Below are positions 34,540 to 42,628 of a DNA stretch of 64,000 nt, in pieces (within the stretch, counting starts at the first letter, position 1; the number at the start of each line of letters is the position of its first letter). A program made the translations under genes and the position numbers. Source of the stretch: JBCBGF01 sp039193455 (GTDB taxonomy: Bacteria > Pseudomonadota > Alphaproteobacteria > Rhodobacterales > Rhodobacteraceae); assembly GCA_039193455.1 (NCBI GenBank), contig JBCCWO010000001.1, positions 434,001 to 498,000 on the forward strand, read 5' to 3'. The notes beneath the pieces are model-generated. The model did no database searches. It had not been told where the DNA came from and saw only the letters and a program-made list of their open reading frames with translations.

Positions 34540-35700
34540 ATGACGGCCAGCCCCGCCCCTGTCCAGCACTTGGCCGCGATCATCGTCGCGGCCGGACGCG
34601 GCACACGCGCCGGGGGCGATCTTCCCAAGCAATGGCAAAGGCTTGCAGGCCGGCGGGTGATCGACTGGACGCTTGATGCGTTCCGCAAAATTCCAGACGT
34701 GGAACAACTCCTCGTCGTCACCCACCCCGACGATGCGGATCAAATAGCGGATCTGACCGATGTTCGCTGCGTGCCCGGCGGGGACACCCGCGCCGCGTCG
34801 GTCCGTGCGGGGCTTGAGGCGCTGACGGATGACAAGATCACCCACGTGCTGATACACGATGCCGCGCGGGCCTGCGTGGACACTCAGGTCATCGCCTCCG
34901 TCATCGACGCCCTGGTAAGCGCCCCTGCTGCGGCGCCCGGTGCGCCGGTCACGGACACGCTTTGGCGGACCGAAGCGGACGAGATTTCGGGCACTGTCGA
35001 TCGAGACGGCCTGTACCGTGCGCAAACCCCCCAAGGGTTCTACTATCCCGCGATCCTTGCCGCGCATCGCGCCCATGATGGAACGGCCACCGACGATGTC
35101 GGCGTCGCGCGCGCCGCCGGGATTCCGGTGACCCTGACCAAAGGCGACCCCGACAACCTGAAAATCACCACGGCCGGCGATTTCGCCCGCGCGGAACGCA
35201 TTCTCAAAGGCACCATGATAACTGACATCCGCACCGGCAACGGCTTTGACGTACACCGCTTTGGGCCGGGCGATCATGTGATCCTCTGTGGCGTCCGGAT
35301 CCCCCACAATCGCGGGCTACAAGGGCATTCGGATGCCGATGTGGGCCTGCACACCATCACCGATGCGCTCTACGGCGCCTTGGCCGAGGGCGATATCGGT
35401 CGTCATTTTCCGCCGAGCGAGGCAAAGTGGAAGGGGGCGGACAGCCGGATTTTCCTTGAACATGCGGTGGCGCTTGCACGCGAACGGGGCTACGTGCTGA
35501 GCAATATCGACTGCACCTTGATCTGCGAGGTCCCGAAAATTGGCCCACACGCCCCCGAAATGACAACCACACTCGCAGAGATCACCGGGATCGCCCGTGA
35601 CCGTATCTCGGTCAAGGCCACGACGTCCGAACGCTTGGGATTTACCGGGCGCGGTGAAGGCATCGCTGCGCTCGCCACGGTCACGTTGGTGGGCCAATGA
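34540..35700 (+). CDS. ispDF: Bifunctional IspD/IspF isoprenoid enzyme
   Basis: Fusion enzyme of the MEP pathway, 386 aa. The N-terminal IspD half (about 1-225; IIVAAGRGTRAG and DAARACV) makes CDP-methylerythritol; the C-terminal IspF half (about 228-386; GNGFDVHRF, GHSDADVGLH, TTSERLGFTGRGEG) forms the cyclic diphosphate. Zinc ligands Asp-X-His are visible in GFDVHRF. The ATG at 34540 has AAAGGAG nine bases upstream. First gene of ispDF-pgpA-pncC, each overlapping the next by 4 bases. Confidence 0.96.
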   Translation: MTASPAPVQHLAAIIVAAGRGTRAGGDLPKQWQRLAGRRVIDWTLDAFRKIPDVEQLLVVTHPDDADQIADLTDVRCVPGGDTRAASVRAGLEALTDDKITHVLIHDAARACVDTQVIASVIDALVSAPAAAPGAPVTDTLWRTEADEISGTVDRDGLYRAQTPQGFYYPAILAAHRAHDGTATDDVGVARAAGIPVTLTKGDPDNLKITTAGDFARAERILKGTMITDIRTGNGFDVHRFGPGDHVILCGVRIPHNRGLQGHSDADVGLHTITDALYGALAEGDIGRHFPPSEAKWKGADSRIFLEHAVALARERGYVLSNIDCTLICEVPKIGPHAPEMTTTLAEITGIARDRISVKATTSERLGFTGRGEGIAALATVTLVGQ

Positions 35701-36191
35701 GTACGCTGATCGCTTCGTTCTTCTATGTGGGCTACCTGCGGCCCGCGTCTGGCACCTGGGGCTCGCTGGCGGCACTGCCCGTTGGCTTTGTCCTACACGG
35801 GCTCGGTGGCTTCACGCTATTGGCCATCGCAACGCTTGCCACCTTCGCCGTTGGCACCTGGGCCACCGCACAGCATATGGCCGCGACCGGGGGGGACGAC
35901 CCCTCAGAAGTCGTGATTGATGAGGTGGTGGGCCAGTGGGTGGCGCTCTGGCCGCTTTCAATCGGGCTTGGCCAGGCGGGCGTCGACCCTTGGGTCTTCC
36001 CCTGGCCCGGCTGGGTGGCGGCGTTCTTTCTTTTCCGCTTCTTCGATATCTTCAAACTGGGCCCGGCCAAGTGGATGGATCAGCGCCACGATGCCTTTGG
36101 CGTCATGGCCGACGATGTGTTTGCGGGGCTCTATGCGGCCATCGCCGTAGCGCTCGGCGCAGCACTGGCCCACGGGGTATTCGGCGTATGA
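35697..36191 (+). CDS. pgpA: Phosphatidylglycerophosphatase A
   Basis: Membrane phosphatase that makes phosphatidylglycerol from phosphatidylglycerophosphate. 164 aa with about three membrane helices and the family motif DDPSEVVIDEVVGQW, plus RFFDIFKLGPAKWMDQ and a late GVMADDVFAGLYA. Starts inside the ispDF stop (ATGA) and overlaps pncC by 4 bases. Confidence 0.94.
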   Translation: MSTLIASFFYVGYLRPASGTWGSLAALPVGFVLHGLGGFTLLAIATLATFAVGTWATAQHMAATGGDDPSEVVIDEVVGQWVALWPLSIGLGQAGVDPWVFPWPGWVAAFFLFRFFDIFKLGPAKWMDQRHDAFGVMADDVFAGLYAAIAVALGAALAHGVFGV

Positions 36192-36652
36192 CACCGTCAG
36201 AGATCCTCGACCGCGCCCGCGCTGCGGGGGTCATGATTTCCACGGCAGAAAGCTGTACTGGCGGGATGGTCACGGCCGCGTTGACCGATATCCCCGGCTC
36301 TTCCGATGTCGTCGACCGCGGGTTCGTCACCTATTCCAACGCCGCCAAAATCGAGATGCTGGGGGTCGCTCCGGCGACGCTGGACGATCACGGTGCGGTG
36401 TCCGAGGCGGTTGCCCGCGAAATGGCCGCAGGGGCGCTGGCCCGGTCCGCCGCGCAGATCGTGGTCTCGGTCACCGGCATCGCGGGCCCCGGCGGGTCCG
36501 AGCACAAGCCCGAGGGCCGTGTCTGTTTCGCGCTTGCATTGGAAAGCTTTCCGACATCGACGGAAACGGTCGAGTTTGGCGCATTGGGACGGGATGCCGT
36601 TCGCCTCGCGGCACGCGACCACGCGCTGGCAATGATCGCCCGCGCGCTCTAG
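36188..36652 (+). CDS. pncC: CinA-C-type nicotinamide-nucleotide amidase
   Basis: 154 aa stand-alone CinA C-terminal domain. It hydrolyses NMN to nicotinate mononucleotide, recycling pyridine nucleotides. The signature STAESCTGG is at residues 18-26, with SVTGIAGPGGSEHKPEGRV further on. The N-terminal MoCF-like half of full-length CinA is absent, as in many proteobacteria. The ATG overlaps the pgpA stop (ATGA), so translation is coupled. Confidence 0.94.
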   Translation: MTPSEILDRARAAGVMISTAESCTGGMVTAALTDIPGSSDVVDRGFVTYSNAAKIEMLGVAPATLDDHGAVSEAVAREMAAGALARSAAQIVVSVTGIAGPGGSEHKPEGRVCFALALESFPTSTETVEFGALGRDAVRLAARDHALAMIARAL

Positions 36653-36679
36653 GCCGTCGTTTTGGCCCAGCTGCGCCGC

Positions 36680-37123
36680 TCATCCGTAGAGCGTCTGCGC
36701 CCGCCGCTCAAACGCCCGCACGATCCGCAGCATCGCATCGTTGAACACCACCCCGATCACCGACTGCAGGATCGCGTTCTTGAACTCAAAATCGACAAAG
36801 AAATCGACTTCGCAGCCGCCGTCGATATCGCGAAACGCCCAGGTCGAATGCATATGGCGGAACGGGCCGTCGAGGTAGTCGGTGTCGATCCTGGATTCTG
36901 TGGGATGAAGCACAACGCGGCTGCCAAACCGTTCGCGAAACACCTTGAACGAGATCACGAGGTCGGCGGCCATGACCTGTGCCGCGCCCTTTGGCGTGAC
37001 CGACCGGATCCGCGCCGCGGCACACCAGGGGATGAACTCGGGGTATTTCGCGACGTCCGACACCAGATCGTACATCTGTTGGGCTGTGTAGGGCAGAGAC
37101 CGGGTCTCGGAATGGGTGGGCAT
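36680..37123 (-). CDS. RatA/Coq10-type START-domain protein
   Basis: 147 aa polyketide-cyclase/START-fold protein. It matches the RatA/Coq10 group: LPYTAQQMYDLVSDVAKYPEFIPWC at the N-terminus and FEFKNAILQSVIGVVFNDA at the end. In mitochondria and related bacteria such proteins bind ubiquinone and help respiration; in E. coli RatA was reported to inhibit ribosome assembly. A ubiquinone role is more likely here. The ATG at 37123 fits homologs; the frame extends upstream without support. Divergent from hpt. Confidence 0.9.
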   Translation of the reverse strand: MPTHSETRSLPYTAQQMYDLVSDVAKYPEFIPWCAAARIRSVTPKGAAQVMAADLVISFKVFRERFGSRVVLHPTESRIDTDYLDGPFRHMHSTWAFRDIDGGCEVDFFVDFEFKNAILQSVIGVVFNDAMLRIVRAFERRAQTLYG

Positions 37124-37197
37124 CGCGCGCTTCGCTCTGGTCTTTGGTGCGGGGGATTTCGTAGACTGTTCGCGCGAAATCAAGGGGGAGCGGCCAA

Positions 37198-37734
37198 GTG
37201 ACCCGACCATACGTCATCGACAAGATGATCTCGGCCAAGGCCATCGACGCGCGTATCGAAGACCTCGCGCGGGAGATCCGGGCGGTCTTTGAGGGCACCG
37301 ATAAGCTGGTGGTGGTGGGGCTTTTGCGTGGCTCTTTCGTCTTTATCGCGGACCTGGTGCGCGAATTGGGCGATATGCCGGTGGAAGTTGATTTTTTAGA
37401 AGCCTCCTCCTACGGCGACGCCATGGAAAGCTCGCGTGAGGTTCGAATACTGAAAGACCTGCGCGGCGAAATTGCAGGCCGGGACGTGCTCGTGGTCGAG
37501 GATATCGTGGATACGGGCCACACGCTGGCCCATGTCGTGAAGTTCCTGGGCAACCGATCCCCGCGGCGGCTGGAAACCATCGCGCTGCTCGACAAACCCA
37601 CCCGCCGCGAGGTGGATGTGAAGGCGACGTGGACGGGTTTTGAGATCCCGGACGAGTTTGTGGTGGGCTACGGCATCGACTTTGCCCAACGCAACCGCAA
37701 CCTGCCCTATATCGGGAAGGTCCGCTTTACGTGA
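37198..37734 (+). CDS. hpt: Hypoxanthine phosphoribosyltransferase
   Basis: Purine salvage enzyme that makes IMP from hypoxanthine and PRPP. 178 aa with the PRPP loop VVEDIVDTGHTL and LLRGSFVFIADL; C-terminal VGYGIDFAQRNRNLPYIG is family-typical. The start is GTG at 37198 after AAGGGGGAG. It overlaps a tiny downstream gene by four bases (GTGA). Confidence 0.96.
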   Translation: MTRPYVIDKMISAKAIDARIEDLAREIRAVFEGTDKLVVVGLLRGSFVFIADLVRELGDMPVEVDFLEASSYGDAMESSREVRILKDLRGEIAGRDVLVVEDIVDTGHTLAHVVKFLGNRSPRRLETIALLDKPTRREVDVKATWTGFEIPDEFVVGYGIDFAQRNRNLPYIGKVRFT

Positions 37735-37907
37735 CCGGTTGGTTCCTGCGCATGGCATTGTGGGTCCGCAACCCGCCATCGGCCAAGCGCGTTCAACTGG
37801 TGCTGATTGTCGTCGGTGTTTGCCTGGGTCTTTTTGCGCTGGAACGGGTTTTCGGCTGGCCAGACTGGCTCACACCCAACCGGGTACCCGGCGGGCGTGT
37901 GCAGTGA
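37731..37907 (+). CDS. 58-residue single-pass membrane protein next to hpt
   Basis: Small gene starting at a GTG that overlaps the hpt stop codon (GTGA), a sign of coupled translation. The product has a basic N-terminal part (LWVRNPPSAKRVQ), one hydrophobic segment at about residues 22-38 (LVLIVVGVCLGLFAL) and a WPDWL tail. I recall similar short proteins after hpt in other Rhodobacteraceae, so it is probably real; function unknown. Its stop lies two bases from the stop of the convergent HNH gene. Confidence 0.72.
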   Translation: MTGWFLRMALWVRNPPSAKRVQLVLIVVGVCLGLFALERVFGWPDWLTPNRVPGGRVQ

Positions 37908-37909
37908 CC

Positions 37910-38494
37910 TCAGCTTTCCAGCTCTGCGTCCCAGTAGAGGAAGTCGACCCAGGTCTCGTGCAGATGGTTCGGCGGGAACTTGCGCCCCTGATTGCGTAAT
38001 TCTTCCGCGCCGGGCTGGCGCGGCGGACGGCGCAGGCTGAGACCGGACTGCGCCAGACTTTTGGACCCCTTCCGCAGGTTGCACTTCGAGCAGGCGGCCA
38101 CCACGTTTTCCCAGCTCGTCACCCCGCCCCGCGCGCGGGGGATCACATGATCAAAGGTGAGATCGCCTTTGGCGCCACAGTACTGGCAGCTGAATTGGTC
38201 GCGCAGAAACAGGTTGAACCGCGTAAATGCAACGCGCTTTTGCGGTTTGACGTAGTCTTTCAGCACAACCACGGACGGGATCCTGATCTCGGTCGACGGG
38301 CTGCGCACAACCTCGTCATATTCGGCCAGGATCGTGACGCGGTCCAGCCAGGCGGCTTTCACAGCCTCTTGCCAGGGCCAGAGCGAGAGCGGGTAGTAGG
38401 ACAACGGGCGGTAGTCGGCATTAAGTACCAAGGCCGGGTTATGCCGCAAACTGTTCGGCTCCCGCACAAAACTCGTCCTAAAGTCTCCGTCCAT
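37910..38494 (-). CDS. HNH endonuclease domain protein
   Basis: 194 aa. The HNH nuclease core with two zinc CxxC pairs is clear: CQYCGAKGDLTFDHVIPRARGG then WENVVAACSKCNLRKGSKS. The N-terminal part (ALVLNADYRPLSYYPLSLWPWQEA) is shared by a widespread alphaproteobacterial HNH family of unknown biological role, not a restriction system, and no methylase lies nearby. The start at 38494 (MDGDFRTSF) is chosen over a weaker upstream start. Confidence 0.9.
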   Translation of the reverse strand: MDGDFRTSFVREPNSLRHNPALVLNADYRPLSYYPLSLWPWQEAVKAAWLDRVTILAEYDEVVRSPSTEIRIPSVVVLKDYVKPQKRVAFTRFNLFLRDQFSCQYCGAKGDLTFDHVIPRARGGVTSWENVVAACSKCNLRKGSKSLAQSGLSLRRPPRQPGAEELRNQGRKFPPNHLHETWVDFLYWDAELES

Positions 38495-38666
38495 TACCGC
38501 ACTGCTCCCGGCCTGCCCGCGTTTTTTCCGGCGGCAGCGCGGGACTTGGGGTGTCACCGCACCGCCTGCTCCGGACTATATATGGCGCCTTCCGCCTGAC
38601 AAGCCCCACGATTTGCGAGGATGTCGCACGGATCGTTAGGGCGATTCCGTCACAGAGTTATGACAG

Positions 38667-39080
38667 TTATCCACAGGCCAGCTGCGCCTGGGATTTGCGC
38701 GCAAGCGGCCAGGCCAGCGTCACGATCCAAGCCAGCGCAACGTACTGCGCCGCCAGATGAAACCAGTCATCAAGGTCCGCTGGCCAGGCCAGAAACGCGA
38801 TACCGGCTGCATAGGTTGCCGCGATCAGGTTCAGCCAACCCACAGCACGCGCAGTCAGGGCTTGTGTCAGCGCGATGGCCCAGATCGGCAATTGCACGAT
38901 CAGGGCGCCCAGCAAGAACAGCTCTTCCGTAAGCGGGGTACCATTGTACATCCCGGTACTGATTTCGTCCAGGAATCCAGGCGCGACAAGGGCGTGTATA
39001 TCTTTGAAAATGATCTGTAAAAACACCACCAGCCAAAGGGTGGATATTAGCGTGCGCGGTGCGGCGTCAACGTGTGTCAT
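38667..39080 (-). CDS. Small multi-pass membrane protein, DUF6326-like
   Basis: 137 aa with four hydrophobic segments (about 12-32, 48-70, 76-96 and 100-130). The start STLWLVVFLQIIFKDIHAL recalls the DUF6326 family of small membrane proteins, but I cannot confirm the match. The ATG at 39080 has AAGGAG 9 bases upstream; a longer frame to 39266 would run into the esterase gene. The 172 bases between it and the HNH gene start hold no recognisable gene. Function unknown. Confidence 0.75.
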   Translation of the reverse strand: MTHVDAAPRTLISTLWLVVFLQIIFKDIHALVAPGFLDEISTGMYNGTPLTEELFLLGALIVQLPIWAIALTQALTARAVGWLNLIAATYAAGIAFLAWPADLDDWFHLAAQYVALAWIVTLAWPLARKSQAQLACG

Positions 39081-39170
39081 CGGGGTCTCCTTTTGGGTCC
39101 TTCGGCCGTTCCAGCCGAAGCACCGCCCTCGTAAGCGATACGAATTTAGAGGAGAATTGGTGAATTCTTC

Positions 39171-39201
39171 AGAGTACCCATGCATCTGCGCATGGCACTC
39201 T
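39171..39201 (-). terminator. Hairpin after the esterase gene
   Basis: Arms AGAGTACCCATGC and GCATGGCACTCT pair with one mismatched pocket (5 bp outer, 6 bp inner), beginning 3 bases after the esterase stop. No T-run. Likely transcript end or RNA stabiliser. Confidence 0.45.
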
Positions 39202-39204
39202 GCG

Positions 39205-39870
39205 TCAACCGATCCGAAGCTTGTCGCGCATGAACGCCACCGCCACCGACAGCCCGTCCGGCGCAATTCCGTGGCCGGTGCCCTTCATCACATGCGCGTA
39301 AACCTCGAAACCCGCGGCGGTCAGCGTCTGGCCCGCTGCGTCCATCGACGCGAAGGGAACAACCTCATCGGCGTCGCCATGCACCAATAGCACCGGTGGC
39401 TTGGACACAGCCTCAGCCGCTAACGTCTGGGGAACTAACAGCCGCCCCGAAAAGCCGACAACGCCCGCGACCGCCGCGGCGCGCCGCGGGGCGAGGTGCA
39501 GGCTGAGCATGGTGCCCTGCGAAAACCCGAACAAGATCACTTGCTCCGGCGTAACGCCCTCATCCTGCATGACCTGATCGATCAGCGCGTTCACATCCGC
39601 GACCGAGCGGGTCATGGCCTCGGCCGCCTCGTCTTCGCTGGACCCGTCGATCCAGGGAATGGGCGACCACTGAAACCCCCTCGGGTTCATCGCCGACCGA
39701 TCCGGCGCGTCGGGGGCCAAAAACAGCGTCTCAGGCATATGCGGCGCCAGGGGTTCGGCAAGACCCAACAGGTCCTTGCCGTCGGCGCCGTAGCCATGCA
39801 GGAACATGACAACAGACGTGGTGGTTCCCGCATCTGGGGCGCGGCGGTGGAGGGTAAGCTCGCGGGTCAT
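39205..39870 (-). CDS. Alpha/beta hydrolase, carboxylesterase/YpfH type
   Basis: 221 aa serine esterase of the phospholipase/carboxylesterase (dienelactone-hydrolase-like) group. The nucleophile Ser117 is in GFSQGTM, the oxyanion segment is FLHGYGADGKD, and the catalytic His is in GTGHGI. Catalytic Asp is in VHGDADEVVP. No signal peptide, so it is cytoplasmic. It overlaps the glycosylase gene by 4 bases (ATGA). Substrate not predictable. Confidence 0.93.
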   Translation of the reverse strand: MTRELTLHRRAPDAGTTTSVVMFLHGYGADGKDLLGLAEPLAPHMPETLFLAPDAPDRSAMNPRGFQWSPIPWIDGSSEDEAAEAMTRSVADVNALIDQVMQDEGVTPEQVILFGFSQGTMLSLHLAPRRAAAVAGVVGFSGRLLVPQTLAAEAVSKPPVLLVHGDADEVVPFASMDAAGQTLTAAGFEVYAHVMKGTGHGIAPDGLSVAVAFMRDKLRIG

Positions 39871-40499
39871 CGGATTCCTTCGCGTTCCTTGGCCACCCGG
39901 TAGTAGGCCCAGAGCAGCCGCGCCGCAACGCCCCGCCAGGGTGACCAGTCTTCCGAGATTTCCCGCAAAGCACGCTCATTGGGGCGCTCGTCCAGTTCAA
40001 AGAGGATCCGCGCGGCCTCTTGCAGCGCCAGATCGCCCGGTGCAAAGACATCTGCCCGACCGAGCGAGAACATCGCGTAGATCTCTGCGGTCCATGCGCC
40101 GATGCCAGGCACCTCGACCAGCGTTGCAATCACCTCTTCAGTCGGCTGCTCGCGCAGTGCCTTGTACCGGATCCCAGCGCGCGAAAGCTCGCGCGCATAG
40201 CGGATCTTTTGGCGCGACAGGCCGCAGGCGCGCAGATCGCCATCGCTGGCCCACTTGATCTTGCGCGGCCCTGTCAGACCCGCTGCCTTCAACCGCCCCC
40301 AGATCGCATCCGCCGCGGCAACCGAGACCTGCTGGCTGACGATTGCATCCAGCAGCGCCGCGAACCCATCCGGGCGGCGGCGCAAAGGCAACGGGCCGGT
40401 AAGATCCAGGGCGTAGGCAAAACGCGGTTCGCTCGCCGCCAGATGCGCGGCACCTTCCGCCACGCAAGACGGCGTCTCAATTAGACGACCGACGCTCAC
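39867..40499 (-). CDS. DNA-3-methyladenine glycosylase, AlkA type
   Basis: 210 aa HhH-GPD base-excision repair enzyme removing alkylated purines. The helix-hairpin-helix is LVEVPGIGAWTAEIYAMF and the catalytic aspartate lies in the following ADVFAPGDLALQ. The N-terminal AlkA domain is short. It overlaps both neighbours (cobK upstream, esterase downstream) by 4 bases, so cobK-alkA-esterase look like one transcript of unrelated functions. Confidence 0.93.
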   Translation of the reverse strand: MSVGRLIETPSCVAEGAAHLAASEPRFAYALDLTGPLPLRRRPDGFAALLDAIVSQQVSVAAADAIWGRLKAAGLTGPRKIKWASDGDLRACGLSRQKIRYARELSRAGIRYKALREQPTEEVIATLVEVPGIGAWTAEIYAMFSLGRADVFAPGDLALQEAARILFELDERPNERALREISEDWSPWRGVAARLLWAYYRVAKEREGIR

Positions 40500-41230
40500 A
40501 GGCGCCGCCGCACCCAGGACAACGCCTCGGCCACTGTCGAGATCCGCGCGATCTCGGGCTGTGGCGGGCGGCGGATCATTGCAACGCTCAGGCCAAGGCG
40601 ACGGGCGGCCTCTAGCTTGGCCATACCGCTCGCACTGCCACTGTTTCTTGCAACGATCCAGGTCACGTCCAATGCGTGCAGCAAAGCCTCTTCGGCTGCA
40701 ACCGGCATTCCTGGGGGCCGGACCACATATCCACCGTGTGGATAGGGAAACGGCGCATCCGGCAGGAAAGGCACACGGGCATAAAGCACCCGGTCCGCCA
40801 GCGCATCGAACCGCTCAAGCCCGCGCTGGCCCGTGGACAGCAATACGCGCGCGTCTGCCGGGATCACTTTGGCCGCATCTGCCTCGACATTGAGAAATTC
40901 CCATCGGTCGTCCCGCCCCGGGGTCCAACTGCGGCGCAAGAACTGCAGTAAAGCCACGCCCTCGTCGGCACAGACACGTGCGGTTCTTTCCGTAATTCCA
41001 ACGGCAAAGGGGTTCGTGGCATCAAGAACGGCGTCGATCCGTTCGCGATGCAACCAAACGCGAAAGGCCTCTTCGCTGCCCCACCCGCCGATCCGCGTTG
41101 GCAGGCCAAGCGCCATGGGCGTCGGCGTGGCGCGCGCCAGCGAAGCGGTGGCGACCACACGCTCTTCCCGGGCAAGCGCCCGCGCAATCTGTGCCCCCTC
41201 CGCTGTCCCGGCGAGCAAGAGCATCCGCAT
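40496..41230 (-). CDS. cobK: Precorrin-6A / cobalt-precorrin-6A reductase
   Basis: NAD(P)H-dependent reductase of the corrin ring in cobalamin biosynthesis, 244 aa. Typical features: N-terminal LLLAGTAEGAQIARAL, DATNPFAVGITERTARVC, LLSTGQRGLERF and WIVARNSGSASGMAKLEAAR. Start ATG at 41230 gives the family N-terminus; the frame continues upstream without support. No other cob gene is in the window. No cobalamin riboswitch is recognisable upstream. Confidence 0.93.
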   Translation of the reverse strand: MRMLLLAGTAEGAQIARALAREERVVATASLARATPTPMALGLPTRIGGWGSEEAFRVWLHRERIDAVLDATNPFAVGITERTARVCADEGVALLQFLRRSWTPGRDDRWEFLNVEADAAKVIPADARVLLSTGQRGLERFDALADRVLYARVPFLPDAPFPYPHGGYVVRPPGMPVAAEEALLHALDVTWIVARNSGSASGMAKLEAARRLGLSVAMIRRPPQPEIARISTVAEALSWVRRRL

Positions 41231-41319
41231 CTTATGTGCCTTCCGACCGGCGACACCGTTTGGGTGTACCGGACCTTGTTTCCTGTTCCGCTGTTTCGGC
41301 GATATAGGGCGCGCGCGCC

Positions 41320-41360
41320 GGTACGCCATCGCATGCGACGGAATGCACACGTGGCGTACC
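41320..41360. repeat. Nested palindromes between cobK and the MFS gene
   Basis: Perfect 9-base arms GGTACGCCA (41320-41328) and TGGCGTACC (41352-41360) enclose a second 10-base palindrome TCGCATGCGA (41329-41338). A partial copy of the inner motif, GTCGCATGC, recurs at 41391-41399. The element lies in the divergent gap and could be an operator or a structured leader. Confidence 0.5.
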
Positions 41361-41413
41361 TTGTCGCGGACGTGCCTGCCGACTAGGCATGTCGCATGCA
41401 AAAGGCACAAACT

Positions 41414-42628
41414 ATGGATCGCGCGCGTCGGAACGTTGCTGTTCTTGTGGCCGCACAGGCACTGCTGGGCAGTCAGATCACGATGGTATTCGTGATCGGC
41501 GGGCTTGCCGGGCAGCAACTCGCGCCGAACCCCTGCCTTGCGACATTGCCGATCTCGATGGTGGTCTTCGGATCGATGTCCACGGCGCCCTGGCTTTCAA
41601 ACGTGATGCAGCGGTACGGGCGGCGCGTGGGCTTTCTTGTCGGCACGCTTGGCGGGCTGATGGGCTCGTTCGTGGCCGTCTACGCGTTGATGCTGAACAG
41701 TTTCCCGCTGTTTCTGTTGGGCAGCTACATGACCGGCATCTATATGTCGGCACAGGGTTTCTATCGCTTTGCCGCCGCCGACACGGCATCTGACGACTAC
41801 CGGCCGAAAGCGATTTCATACGTTATGGCCGGTGGCTTGTTGTCAGCGCTGACAGGCCCGCAACTGGTCTCCGTCCTCACCAGCGCGTCGCCGATTGCGA
41901 CGGTCGACCGGTTCCTCCCCGTCTACTATGCGGCAATCGTGATCAACCTGGTCGGCATGTTGATCTTTCTGCTGCTGGACATCCCGACCCCGCCAAGACG
42001 CACCGCGCAGTCACAACCGCTGCGGTCCCGGATCGAGTTGCTGTCTACACCCGCAATCCTCGTCTCGGTCGTGTGCGGTATGGTCGCTTACGCGCTAATG
42101 AACCTTGTGATGACCTCCACGCCCTTGGCGGTGGTGGGGTGCGGATTTGCCGTGGCTGATGCTTCCAACGTGGTGTCCGCGCATGTGCTGGCGATGTTCG
42201 CGCCGTCCTTCTTCACCGGCCACCTGATTGCGCGGTTTGGCGCAGAGCGGATTGTTGGCGTTGGTCTTTTGATCCTGGCCTTCGCCGGGGCGGTGGCGCT
42301 GCAGGGGGTGGAGCTGGGCAACTTCTTTATCGCCCTGGTGCTCTTGGGCATTGGGTGGAACTTCGGCTTTATCGGCGCGACCGCCATGCTCACCGCCGCC
42401 CACGCCCCGGAAGAGCGTGGCCGCGTGCAGGGGATGAACGATGCAATCGTCTTTGGCTGCGTCACACTGGCATCGCTGGCGTCGGGCGGTTTGATGAACT
42501 GTTCCGGCGGCGATGTGGTTCAGGGGTGGAACGCCGTAAACCTCGCCATGGCGCCGCTTTTGATGCTGGCCGGTGGCGCCTTGATTTGGCTGATGATGCG
42601 CGCGCGCCAACCCGCCCAGAGCGGCTAG
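41414..42628 (+). CDS. MFS transporter
   Basis: 404 aa, about 12 membrane helices, major facilitator superfamily. The loop between helices 2 and 3 reads QRYGRRVGFLVG, the usual MFS signature. Second-half signature ARFGAERIVGVGLL is also present. No substrate can be assigned. I choose ATG at 41414, preceded by AAAGG at 8 bases; ATG at 41396 in the same frame is possible. Its stop shares CTAG with the convergent dctM stop. Confidence 0.9.
   Translation: MDRARRNVAVLVAAQALLGSQITMVFVIGGLAGQQLAPNPCLATLPISMVVFGSMSTAPWLSNVMQRYGRRVGFLVGTLGGLMGSFVAVYALMLNSFPLFLLGSYMTGIYMSAQGFYRFAAADTASDDYRPKAISYVMAGGLLSALTGPQLVSVLTSASPIATVDRFLPVYYAAIVINLVGMLIFLLLDIPTPPRRTAQSQPLRSRIELLSTPAILVSVVCGMVAYALMNLVMTSTPLAVVGCGFAVADASNVVSAHVLAMFAPSFFTGHLIARFGAERIVGVGLLILAFAGAVALQGVELGNFFIALVLLGIGWNFGFIGATAMLTAAHAPEERGRVQGMNDAIVFGCVTLASLASGGLMNCSGGDVVQGWNAVNLAMAPLLMLAGGALIWLMMRARQPAQSG

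Noticed and set aside
38667..38675. Perfect DnaA box TTATCCACA
   Set aside because: Single copy at the 3' end of a small membrane-protein gene, no AT-rich unwinding region and no dnaA/dnaN/gidA neighbours, so no replication origin.
41231..41413. Cobalamin riboswitch before cobK
   Set aside because: No B12-box-like core or long structured leader is recognisable in the 183-base divergent gap.
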